From contig CAJTZO010000020.1 in the NCBI GenBank assembly GCA_910583755.1, forward strand, positions 1 to 46,172: a stretch of 46,172 nt of DNA. Direction: 5' to 3'. A model generated the notes under the pieces. That model saw nothing but the letters and a program-made list of their open reading frames with translations, was not told where the DNA came from and did no database searches. The translations under genes and the position numbers were made by a program. This document shows, piece by piece, positions 7,948-15,587 of the stretch; position 1 is the stretch's first letter, and the number at the start of each line of letters is the position of its first letter. The DNA comes from an uncultured Clostridia bacterium. Its GTDB lineage: Bacteria > Bacillota > Clostridia > Lachnospirales > Anaerotignaceae.

Positions 7948-8310
7948 TTATGATAATACTTTTTTTCCTAGCCATACCCCTATCATACAAAGTAAAACAC
8001 TACTTATCACATAGCAAAATGCTATAGCAGTATTTTTTTGTTCAAGTAAGGTTATGCTTTCTAGTGAAAATGTAGAAAATGTAGTAAATCCTCCACACAA
8101 TCCTGTTTTTAAAAATAAGATACTATTTTCTGATATAGTATACTTGATTGTGCCACTTACGACAAGCCCTATCACAAATGCACCAATAAAGTTAATACAC
8201 AGTGTCACAATAGGGAATGATGTTTCCAATGGTAAGTTAATTTTACCCAATAGATAACGGAAGATTGCACCTATGCCACCTCCCAAAGCTACGATGAAAC
8301 ATTGTAACAT
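7948..8310 (-). CDS. crcB: Fluoride ion channel FluC/CrcB
   Basis: A 120-aa membrane protein with four hydrophobic segments. It has the FluC landmarks GGGIGAIFRYLLG at the N-terminus, N39 in the CINFIGAF helix, and the GGFTTFSTFS block (residues about 74-83) that forms the Na+ site and the phenylalanine box. FluC proteins export fluoride as dual-topology dimers, so one gene can suffice. It is co-transcribed with the PurM-like gene. No fluoride riboswitch pattern is visible in the short upstream region; the gap at 8311-8350 holds only a GAAGGGA ribosome-binding site. I see no convincing promoter between it and the terminator of the vanW gene. Confidence 0.92.
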   Translation of the reverse strand: MLQCFIVALGGGIGAIFRYLLGKINLPLETSFPIVTLCINFIGAFVIGLVVSGTIKYTISENSILFLKTGLCGGFTTFSTFSLESITLLEQKNTAIAFCYVISSVLLCMIGVWLGKKVLS

Positions 8311-8349
8311 TTTTCTTTTTCCCTTCTTTCTAAACTTATAAATAAAATA

Positions 8350-8382
8350 GAAAAGTGTATCGTATAAGTCGATACACTTTTC
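8350..8382 (-). terminator. Left copy of a duplicated terminator hairpin flanking repeat B
   Basis: AAAAGTGTATCG/CGATACACTTTT is a perfect 12-bp stem with a seven-base loop. It matches 8561-8591 at 26 of 31 positions in direct orientation. It now lies only about 40 bases upstream of crcB. Confidence 0.75.
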
Positions 8383-8560
8383 GGCTTGTCAAAAAACACT
8401 CCATTCTCAAACACCTGCAAGCCTTTCAAAAAGCTTAAGCGAAACCATGTTTTCTTAAAAAAATTGATTTTACAAGGAAAAATGTTAATTTTTCCAGAAA
8501 AGTTTTTTGTCCAACTTTTTTGTGAAAAGATTGGTAGGTTTTGACTTTATTAACAGACTG
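8383..8560 (+). repeat. Interspersed repeat, family 1, copy B
   Basis: About 178 bp, from GGCTTGTCAAAAAACAC to TTATTAACAGACTG, in the same orientation as copy A. The GGAAAAATGTTAATTTTTCC palindrome and GTTTTTTGTCCAACTTTTTT are conserved; the left third is diverged. It lies exactly between two copies of a terminator hairpin. Confidence 0.8.
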
Positions 8561-8593
8561 AAAAGTGTATCATATAAGTTAGTCCACTTTTTT
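8561..8593 (-). terminator. Terminator of the vanW-family gene (right copy of the duplicated hairpin)
   Basis: The imperfect hairpin AAAAGTGTATC...GTCCACTTTT overlaps the stop codon of the leftward VanW-family gene. It is the diverged partner of the hairpin at 8350-8382. Confidence 0.65.
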
Positions 8594-10187
8594 ATTCTGC
8601 ACCAATCGGTTCACTATCAACTGCTTGATTGTCTACATTGTCTGTAGGTGCTTCTGTAGGTGTTTCTGCTGGTGTTTCTGTTACTGGTTTTTCTTCTGCT
8701 GGTGCTTGCTGTACAGGTGCAGGTGCTTCTGCTTTTTTGGTACCAATTGTTACTTCATCTGCGGTTGCGCGATAGGTAGAACTAGAAAACCAATCTTTAC
8801 TAACTTGTTTTCCATTTTCTGTAACAATTTTATAAGTGCTGACTTTACTACCCGTTTTTCCACTGTAAGTTACTTGACGATAGCCTTCTGGTTTTGAGGC
8901 ATCTTTTGTAATTTTTTCTGCTGGTTTTGGAATGGTGCCTTCAAAAACCATTTCAAAATCAACTTTCCGTCCAGCGTTATGAATTTCATGCCCATAAAGG
9001 TTACATACAACTTTACCATCTCTTGCATAAGCTTCTATATAAATAGGATATTCTGTATTATTTTTAAATTTTAGGTCTTTATAATCCCCTGCAACTGCCG
9101 CATCTCTACCCAATGGAACATAACCAACTGTCATAGAATGAGGGTATCTTTCAACAACTTCCAGTTCTGCTAGTATCACTGCATTGTATAATGTTGAGGT
9201 TACTTGACAAACGCCACCTGCAACCCCCTGCTCCACTTTTCCATTCACATAGACACCAGCATCTTTATAACCATTAGCATAAGTTTGAGGTCCTAAACCA
9301 ACATTCATGGAAAAGACATCACCAGGCGCGATTACAGTACCATCTATATTGGCACAACCTACACGCAAGTTTTCATTTCTTCCCGCTGCATTTGCAGAAT
9401 AGCTTGTGTTGTAAGTGCCTATCAAATCTGTTACTTTTTCATTGTCTGCTTTTGTTACTTTTGGTTCTGTTACGGTAATTTCAGGTTCTACAATGCCACC
9501 TGTATTCTGTTCTAACATCTGCTCCACTTTAGGTATTGTTTGGTCAACATCCATGGCATAGCCTTTTTGTTCATCTGTAATTTGAAATGCACCATTTTTA
9601 CGTGTCATGGTACTGTCTTTTGCTTCTACATTAAATTCTACTGCAATTTCTTCCAATTTTTCTTTTACCTTTTGCTTGTCATAAGTATAGGAAATAGGAA
9701 TTTCTAATTTATTTTCTGCAAGCTTTGTTACAACATCATATCTTTCTTTTAATTCTCCTGTTCTACCTTGTTCCCATGCTTCGTTGACAGAAGCTTCTAC
9801 ATCATATTTTACGTCTAAATCCGAAAATGCGATTTCCCAACTTTTATCTTCTTGTTGGATAGTAATTTTTTGGCTACCTAGATGTTGGTCTGTTTCTTGT
9901 TGTAAAGATTGTAATGCTTCTTCTTTTGTCATGCCAGAAACATCTGCCCCATTTACCGTAATACCATTGTAAATGGTATCAATATTTACAACTTCCTCCA
10001 TTTTGTTTTTTATGTATTGCCCATAAGCAAATACACTTCCTCCCGTGATGATACCAACTGTTAATATGCCAACAATAAAAGCTTTTTGCTTTGCCTTTTT
10101 TCTTTTTGCCGTTCTTTTTTGCGGTTTTTTTGGTGTGTCATGATAGTGATTAGAATTATTATGATGGTGATTACGTTGTTGCGACAC
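8592..10187 (-). CDS. VanW-family surface protein with PG-binding and G5 domains
   Basis: A 531-aa membrane-anchored extracellular protein. Residues 1-35 are a cytoplasmic tail rich in His, Asn and Lys, followed by a membrane segment at about 36-57. Next comes a peptidoglycan-binding-4 type region with the GITVNGADVSGMTKEEA motif at about 75-92. A VanW domain follows from SYSANAAGRNENLRVG, with the conserved PGDVFSMN, YKDAGVYVNGKVEQGVAGGVCQVTSTLYNA and ERYPHSMTVGYVP blocks. A G5-like segment (GTIPKPAEKI...YSGKTGSKVSTYKIV) is next, then a Pro/Ala/Glu/Thr-rich tail. Family members are linked to the cell wall but their activity is not established. The start is GTG with AAGGGGGAAG upstream. It appears monocistronic. 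The 10188-10350 upstream sequence has TTGACA and TATACT-like boxes without good spacing. Confidence 0.88.
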   Translation of the reverse strand: MSQQRNHHHNNSNHYHDTPKKPQKRTAKRKKAKQKAFIVGILTVGIITGGSVFAYGQYIKNKMEEVVNIDTIYNGITVNGADVSGMTKEEALQSLQQETDQHLGSQKITIQQEDKSWEIAFSDLDVKYDVEASVNEAWEQGRTGELKERYDVVTKLAENKLEIPISYTYDKQKVKEKLEEIAVEFNVEAKDSTMTRKNGAFQITDEQKGYAMDVDQTIPKVEQMLEQNTGGIVEPEITVTEPKVTKADNEKVTDLIGTYNTSYSANAAGRNENLRVGCANIDGTVIAPGDVFSMNVGLGPQTYANGYKDAGVYVNGKVEQGVAGGVCQVTSTLYNAVILAELEVVERYPHSMTVGYVPLGRDAAVAGDYKDLKFKNNTEYPIYIEAYARDGKVVCNLYGHEIHNAGRKVDFEMVFEGTIPKPAEKITKDASKPEGYRQVTYSGKTGSKVSTYKIVTENGKQVSKDWFSSSTYRATADEVTIGTKKAEAPAPVQQAPAEEKPVTETPAETPTEAPTDNVDNQAVDSEPIGAE

Positions 10188-10354
10188 AGTTGGCTTCCCC
10201 CTTTCTTTCTATCTTTACACTTTTATTGAAAATATATTAAATATCAAACATATTTTCAGACAACAATATAGTATATCATAACGAAGCAATGTTGAAATAT
10301 GGTGTCAAATCTGTTAAATTTTCTTTACAAATCTGTCAATTATTATAACGATAT

Positions 10355-10393
10355 ACGCTTTCTTGAAAGAAAGCGTAGCAAAGAACTTTAACT
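10355..10393 (+). repeat. Short hairpin repeat, family 2
   Basis: ACGCTTTCTT-GA-AAGAAAGC forms an 8-bp stem and is followed by GTAGCAAAGAACTTTAAC. Near-identical units lie at 23809-23846 and, inverted, at 26739-26775. Confidence 0.75.
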
Positions 10394-10590
10394 TAGGTTC
10401 ACAAATGTAGAACAAAAACTTTAGAAAAACGACAATCAAAGGCAATCAAAAAACATTTATATAATTCTATTCGCAACAACAAAAATGTTAGTTTTTGCAT
10501 AAAAGAAAGCCTAGCAAAAAACTTTAGTTTAGGTTTATAGATGCAGAACAAAAGTTTTAGAAGAATGACAACAAAAAATAATGAAACAAA
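10366..10590 (+). repeat. Tandem pair of ~87-bp direct repeats
   Basis: The segments at about 10366-10453 and 10502-10590 align over their whole length. Both begin AAAGAAAGC, share TAGCAAA, AACTTTA, TTAGGTT and AGAACAAAA, and end AAAAAC, with scattered transitions. Each starts with half of the family 2 hairpin repeat. They are separated by about 48 bp containing AAAAATGTTAGTTTTTGC. Together they fill the ~490-base gap between the vanW and VWA genes, which holds no gene. Confidence 0.75.
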
Positions 10591-10628
10591 AACTCCTCTT
10601 ATCTTTATTGAAAAAAGAGAAGTTTTGT
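10587..10628 (-). terminator. Terminator of the ABC/VWA gene cluster
   Basis: CAAAAACTCCTCTT pairs with AAGAGAAGTTTTG, with a short T run on the minus strand. A second hairpin (AGAGTTTGT/ACAAACTCT, 10644-10676) touches the stop codon of the VWA gene but lacks a T run. Confidence 0.65.
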
Positions 10629-10675
10629 TCAAGCTTTTTTCAAAGAGTTTGTAGCTTTGGGAAATGCACAAACTC

Positions 10676-13408
10676 TTATCGTTTTCTTTTTTTCTTTGCT
10701 GCTGCAAGTTTGGCTGCATTATTTTGTGTTTCTTCTGTATTTTGTTCTGTTTTTTCTTTTTTATCAACTTTTTGCTGTCTTTTTTTCGCTTTGCTCATTT
10801 CTTGCTCGAACTGCTTTTTCTTCTCTTTCTTTTCTTTTTTTAGTCCCATAAGTGCATTTTCTAGTCGTTGCGTTACAACAGAAAATCTTCGGAAAAATAC
10901 ATCTAATAAAAATGTAAGCAAAGCTAATATTAAAAAGAAGGTTGTTAAATTTTGTGTATCTGTTACCGCTTGGGGTTTTTCTGTAAATACATCTGTACCG
11001 TTGGTTAAAATACGACCATTTGTTACCTCTGCCATTCGATTTAAAAGAGTATCTCCTTTTCCCCAGTTTCTTCTATCATATTCTTTGGGATAGGCAATAG
11101 AAAAACCAGTATTGATAGTATCTGTTTTTCCTTCTGTTGTTGTCATTTGCAAGTTTAAAATGTATCCACCTTCTTCTGTTGTATCAATATTACCTGTATA
11201 AACATTAGGTGATATTCTATTCAATATAACATCATAAGTTTTGTTTGTGCTAGAGACAACAGTTCCTTTTACTTCTGCAATACTTTCATCATATGCCATA
11301 TTGATGGTTAAAAGGCTTTTTTCTCCTTCTATTTCTGCTGTTGCATGGACTTCTTTTTCATTTTGCTTTTTCATAATCCAAGAAATACTATTTTGTAAAA
11401 TTTGTCTGCCCTGTTGTGTTTCTAACCAATTTTGACTCCATTTTCCAAAAACGTCACTGGTCCAGACAGCTGTTCTGCCTAAACCATACTGCCATGTGGC
11501 AAGAATTGGTTCTTGCTTATCACTTTCCAGAACAACATCTGCTCTTGGTTTTGCTGTTGTACCAACATATCCCTTTAAGGAGGGAATGCTGTTAATATCA
11601 GCCATAATCGCGGAAGCATTTTTTTGTTTCGGATAAAAATTACGATTATTTAGATATTCTTTTCCTGCAAGTAAGGTTTCTTTTGCAAAAATTTCAGGTA
11701 AGTCGCTAAATTCACTGGTAAAATAATATCTTCCGTTCCCTTGTTCTGCTAATCTTCGAAGCAAAGAAGCATCTGCACCTGTACCCACAGCAACGGTTGA
11801 TAAAGTAATACCACTTTGATTCATGTTTTCTAAAATACTGTCATAGCCAGATTTTTCTGCCTCTCCATCTGTTAAAAGAATAATATGTTTTTGTTTTGTA
11901 TTTGCATTTTTTAAAGCCTCATATGCTTCATAAAGTCCTGGTAAAATACTAGTACCACCACCGGGTTGTATGCTTCCAATTCCCATGCGAATTTCGTCAA
12001 TATTATCTTGTACTGTTTGGAAAGGAACTGCCCATTCTGCAATATCATCAAAAGCTATAACACCAAGACAATCACCGGGCATAAAAGTATTTAAACTTCG
12101 GATACAGGCTTCTTTTGCCATTTCAATTTTAGAAGCACCATAGTTTCCGCCTTCCATGCTGCCGGAACGGTCAATTACCATTATCATTCCTAGGCTATTA
12201 TTTTCTCCTTCTGTTTTTAATTCCATTTCTACTGGTAAAATTTCCTCTAGTTTTGTTTTGTAATATCCTCCTAGTGCAAAAGAGTTTTCTCCTCCTGTTA
12301 CAAGTAAGCCGCCTCCTGTTGTTTTAACATAACTTTCCATTGCATTTAAAAAACCGTTTGGCATAGCATCTACAGAAACGTCAGACAATATAACACCATC
12401 ATAATGATTCAGTTGCTCCACTGTAACAGGTGCGTTTTCTATAGAGATTTTTGTAACTGCTGCTTGACTATTTTGTAAAAAATCTTCCCATACAGTACCG
12501 CTTTGGTTTTGTTCAATTAATAAGATTTGTGCAACATCGGTAATATAGCAATAAGCATATGCCTTATTATTTTGAGAAAGGGTATCTTGTTCTGCTGTCA
12601 ATTCTGCTCTGTAAATGATACTTCCACCATTTTCTGTTTTATCAGAAAATACAATATTACTTTCCCCTTTTGATACTGTAACTTGTTCATTAGCAATTAA
12701 AGTATTTCCTTTAAACAATTTTATCGTTGCATTGGTATCTATATTACTGCTGATTTGCAATGTAATATCATATTCTGTATTTTTATTGATAAAATTAGAA
12801 ATTTGTAAAGCAGAAAGTTGTATTTCTGGTTGTTCTTCTGCAGAGAGAGGAAAAACATCTACTGCAATATTTTGTGCTTGTAATAATTTTGATTGAGCAA
12901 GCGCATCGCCAGCCGTTTCTATGCCATCAGAAAGTAGCACAATTCTTTTTCTGGTGTTTTCTGGTATGATAGAAGCAGCTAAATTTAAAACATTACTAAT
13001 ATTTGTGGCATTTTTTTGTACATAAGATAAAAAAGTTTGAGGAAAAGGGACATGATTCATTGGAGATTGTTCTAAAACAGCATCTTCTCCAAAACATAAT
13101 AATCCAATATCATCCTTTTCTGTCCGTGCATTTTCTGCCTGTTTTAAAAAAGTTTTTACACTTTCTTGCGCTTGTTTGGTACTGTCTGATAAGTCAACAG
13201 CAAATATAGTAGTTACTCTTTCTGATGTTTTTTGTATTGTAACACCACATAGAGCCAATATTAGTAGCAAAGAAACAATGCTTCTGATAAAAATAAAAAA
13301 GTTACGGCGAAAGGTAGAATGAATTTTATTTTTGGCTATCCCATAAAAGACTCCTACAACAATAGGAAAAAGAAAAAGCCAAAAAGGATTTATCATTTCA
13401 ATGTTCAT
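10676..13408 (-). CDS. Large VWA-domain membrane protein with glutamine-amidotransferase-like domain
   Basis: A 910-aa protein with two N-terminal membrane helices (about 8-25 and 38-58). A first von Willebrand A domain has the MIDAS motif D72-L-S74-D-S76. A beta-rich region follows, then a class I glutamine-amidotransferase-like segment (about 293-393, ILLIEQN to GGGLLVTGGENSF). A second VWA domain has the MIDAS motif D413-R-S415-G-S417 and the later LLTDGEAEKSG. A last membrane helix near 820-840 precedes a highly charged Lys/Glu/Gln cytoplasmic tail. VWA MIDAS motifs bind metal and mediate protein-protein contact. It overlaps the upstream BatA-like gene by 11 bases and is the last gene of the cluster. 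The architecture matches the PF07090-type 'VWA plus GATase-like' proteins; no substrate is known. Confidence 0.82.
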   Translation of the reverse strand: MNIEMINPFWLFLFPIVVGVFYGIAKNKIHSTFRRNFFIFIRSIVSLLLILALCGVTIQKTSERVTTIFAVDLSDSTKQAQESVKTFLKQAENARTEKDDIGLLCFGEDAVLEQSPMNHVPFPQTFLSYVQKNATNISNVLNLAASIIPENTRKRIVLLSDGIETAGDALAQSKLLQAQNIAVDVFPLSAEEQPEIQLSALQISNFINKNTEYDITLQISSNIDTNATIKLFKGNTLIANEQVTVSKGESNIVFSDKTENGGSIIYRAELTAEQDTLSQNNKAYAYCYITDVAQILLIEQNQSGTVWEDFLQNSQAAVTKISIENAPVTVEQLNHYDGVILSDVSVDAMPNGFLNAMESYVKTTGGGLLVTGGENSFALGGYYKTKLEEILPVEMELKTEGENNSLGMIMVIDRSGSMEGGNYGASKIEMAKEACIRSLNTFMPGDCLGVIAFDDIAEWAVPFQTVQDNIDEIRMGIGSIQPGGGTSILPGLYEAYEALKNANTKQKHIILLTDGEAEKSGYDSILENMNQSGITLSTVAVGTGADASLLRRLAEQGNGRYYFTSEFSDLPEIFAKETLLAGKEYLNNRNFYPKQKNASAIMADINSIPSLKGYVGTTAKPRADVVLESDKQEPILATWQYGLGRTAVWTSDVFGKWSQNWLETQQGRQILQNSISWIMKKQNEKEVHATAEIEGEKSLLTINMAYDESIAEVKGTVVSSTNKTYDVILNRISPNVYTGNIDTTEEGGYILNLQMTTTEGKTDTINTGFSIAYPKEYDRRNWGKGDTLLNRMAEVTNGRILTNGTDVFTEKPQAVTDTQNLTTFFLILALLTFLLDVFFRRFSVVTQRLENALMGLKKEKKEKKKQFEQEMSKAKKRQQKVDKKEKTEQNTEETQNNAAKLAAAKKKRKR

Positions 13409-15203
13409 TACAATTCACCTTCCATTCCAAAAGCAATAACAAAAGTAAAAATAAAATAACAAAATTTTGTATACTTTTTCCTATTTTGATAACCTTTTTT
13501 GGTTGCACTGTTTGTTGTGTAGTTTCTATTTGCTGTTGTTGTAAATCAGATTCTCCGGTTGTTTTTGCATTGACAGCAAATGTATTTGTAGTTTCTTCTG
13601 TTTCATTTTTTTGTATCAGTGTATAAATGCCTGTCTGTTCTGTATTAGTAAAAAGTGTTGGTGGAAATGGTGGTGCAATTTTTACCTTGTTTCCGCTTGG
13701 AAAAAGAACAAAAGCTTCTTTTGTTTCTGGTAAAAGTGAAATTTCTAATGCCTGTCCGGATTCAATAGATTCTAAAGATTTTTGTCCACTTTGTTCAAAA
13801 AACCAATTTTGTAAATTATAAATAAAAATAGGAAATTCTTTTTGCAAAGCGAAATCACTATCATGAATATCAAAGGCAAAAATCGCCATTTTTTTACCGT
13901 TTTGTTCTCCTGCAATGGCAATGGTTTCTCCACCTGCTTCTAAAATAGGCGCTGCCCATGTTGGCACAACAAATGAATTTGCTTTTTCAAGGTCAAATGT
14001 TAGAGTTTCTGCAAAGGTTAAATTGCCATATCCTTGTGTTGTTACTTGCTCTGTAATTTGCTTTTGTGCGCCCAAGGGTAATATTTTATTAGTATTTGGA
14101 AGATTCCAAAATATGTAAAATCCATCTTCTGGTAATGTTTCTGGTATGATTCCATCAAAAATATAAAGAGAATAGCCTTTTAATTGTTCTATGTGTTCGG
14201 TATCTGTTTTATATAATTCGACTTCTGGTAAAAGACGATATACTTTTTCTAAAAATATATTTTGATTGGAAATTAATAATACTTTCTTTTTTGTTTGGGA
14301 AAAAGAACCATCATATGCTCTATCATCTGCTGTTAAAATATCTTCTGGTGTTAAAGTTGCAGTCAATGCATTTGTTTCCTGTGGGATTCCTGTAAATATA
14401 ACATCCTTATTTTTTCCTCCCTCTATGGTGATTTCTTTTCTGTCAAATGCTTTTCCATCACAAAAAAGATTGACTGTTTTTGAAACTTCCGTTTCTCCAA
14501 AATGTGAAACCTTTACTAACGCTTGCCAACCATTTTCTCCTTGACTGTGAGAAAGTAGGGTAATGGCTGTATTTTGGCTATTCTTTCCGATAATATTTTG
14601 CTCTATATTTTCAAAGATAGGCTGATATTGGTCTGTAAAAATAGAGATTTGTCCGTTTTCTGCACCAGCTAGTTGAAGCAATTCTTTACTATTTTCCCAA
14701 TTTACTCCACCATTTGTTGCCTTTATTTTTTCAATTTCTTTTAATAAAGTCCTTTTGTCTGTGCTATTGTTGCTTATAATAATGGGAGTATCTTGTAAAA
14801 GTACGATACTAAAAATGGCATTCGGTGCTGCTTGCTCTATTTGATATTTTATCTGGTTTTTTGCTTCTTCTAAGCGACTTTTACCTTCAGCTCCGTCCTT
14901 TGCTTGCATACTTAAAGAGCAGTCAATACCAAAGACTGTATGACTGCTTTCACTTCCTCCCATAATATAAGGATTTGCAAGTCCAAAAGCTAGTAAAAAA
15001 ACAGTTGCTATTTGCAATAACATTAATAAATTCTTTTTTAATTTTTGAAACGGTTGCTGTGCCATACTAAAACTTTCTGCTTTTTTCCATAAAAATAGGC
15101 TGGATACTTCTTGCTCTTTGTATTTTTGTTTTAATAAATACATAAGAATAATGATAGGAATTCCTGCTAATGCTAAAAATCCGAGTGGTTGAAAGAAACG
15201 CAT
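13398..15203 (-). CDS. BatA-like N-terminal domain / VWA membrane protein
   Basis: A 601-aa protein. The N-terminus (FLALAGIPIIILMYLLKQKY...VSSLFLWKK) is the BatA/aerotolerance N-terminal domain with membrane helices at about 5-22 and 58-78. It is followed by a VWA domain with D94-C-S96-L-S98. A central region, about residues 290-480, has the look of the same GATase-like fold without catalytic residues (VLLISNQNIFLEKVYRLLPEVELY). A single C-terminal helix follows (FVILFLLLLLLLEWKV). The ATG has AAGGAG eight bases upstream. It is translationally coupled to the next gene by an 11-base overlap. A 385-base gap holding a repeat separates it from the upstream coiled-coil gene, so the cluster may be split into two transcripts. 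Confidence 0.82.
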   Translation of the reverse strand: MRFFQPLGFLALAGIPIIILMYLLKQKYKEQEVSSLFLWKKAESFSMAQQPFQKLKKNLLMLLQIATVFLLAFGLANPYIMGGSESSHTVFGIDCSLSMQAKDGAEGKSRLEEAKNQIKYQIEQAAPNAIFSIVLLQDTPIIISNNSTDKRTLLKEIEKIKATNGGVNWENSKELLQLAGAENGQISIFTDQYQPIFENIEQNIIGKNSQNTAITLLSHSQGENGWQALVKVSHFGETEVSKTVNLFCDGKAFDRKEITIEGGKNKDVIFTGIPQETNALTATLTPEDILTADDRAYDGSFSQTKKKVLLISNQNIFLEKVYRLLPEVELYKTDTEHIEQLKGYSLYIFDGIIPETLPEDGFYIFWNLPNTNKILPLGAQKQITEQVTTQGYGNLTFAETLTFDLEKANSFVVPTWAAPILEAGGETIAIAGEQNGKKMAIFAFDIHDSDFALQKEFPIFIYNLQNWFFEQSGQKSLESIESGQALEISLLPETKEAFVLFPSGNKVKIAPPFPPTLFTNTEQTGIYTLIQKNETEETTNTFAVNAKTTGESDLQQQQIETTQQTVQPKKVIKIGKSIQNFVILFLLLLLLLEWKVNCNEH

Positions 15204-15273
15204 AATTCACACTCCTTTTTTGCGATATTTACCATCAAAAAGATAAAGGAAAAGAAAATTTGACCAAAAACGC

Positions 15274-15457
15274 TATCTTTTAGCCTGTCAATAAAGTCTT
15301 TTTTGTGAGTTTCCCTCACACCCACCAACTTTTATGGAAAAACTAGCGTTTTTCCTTATTAAATCAGTCTTTTTAGCGAAACGTTAGTTTCGCATTAAGG
15401 TTCTTTGAGACGTTTGAGGGCTAGCACTCAAAGCTTTTTGACAAGCTGTATCTTTTA
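15274..15457. repeat. 9-bp direct repeats bounding repeat copy D
   Basis: TATCTTTTA occurs at 15274-15282 and again at 15449-15457, each directly adjoining an end of repeat copy D. This is what a target-site duplication made on insertion would look like. Confidence 0.6.
15283..15448 (-). repeat. Interspersed repeat, family 1, copy D
   Basis: About 166 bp, from GCCTGTCAATAAAG to CTTTTTGACAAGCTG, inverted relative to copy A. The GTGAGTTTCCCTCAC stem, GGAAAAACTAGCGTTTTTCC and GCGAAACGTTAGTTTCGC hairpins are all present. It lacks the AACTTTTTTTAAAAAGTT part found in other copies. It lies inside the ABC/VWA cluster. Confidence 0.85.
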
Positions 15458-15500
15458 CAAACAGAATAGGAATGAACTTTTTTGATAGTGTTTTATTATC

Positions 15501-15577
15501 CTTTAGCAAAAAATTTTGTTTTAGTTGTATAAACTATCATCAAAATTTTTTGCTAAGTTTTCCTTCAAGAAAGCATC
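15501..15577. repeat. Inverted pair of family 2 repeat segments forming a 16-bp stem
   Basis: TTAGCAAAAAATTTTG (15503-15518) is the exact reverse complement of 15541-15556, with a 22-base loop that itself contains AGTT-GTAT-AACT. The right arm continues into CTTCAAGAAAGC, the family 2 hairpin remnant. It lies between the coiled-coil gene and repeat D and could act as a terminator or processing site within the cluster. Confidence 0.65.
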
Positions 15578-15587
15578 AAAAAATGTG

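Noticed and set aside
8311..8350. Searched for a fluoride riboswitch before crcB
   Set aside because: The space is too short and lacks the conserved pattern; only a ribosome-binding site is seen.
10581..11093. A 170-codon plus-strand frame rich in Phe, Ser and Cys
   Set aside because: It lies antisense to the VWA gene end, where Lys/Glu codons read as Phe/Ser on the other strand. It has no ribosome-binding site or recognisable domain.
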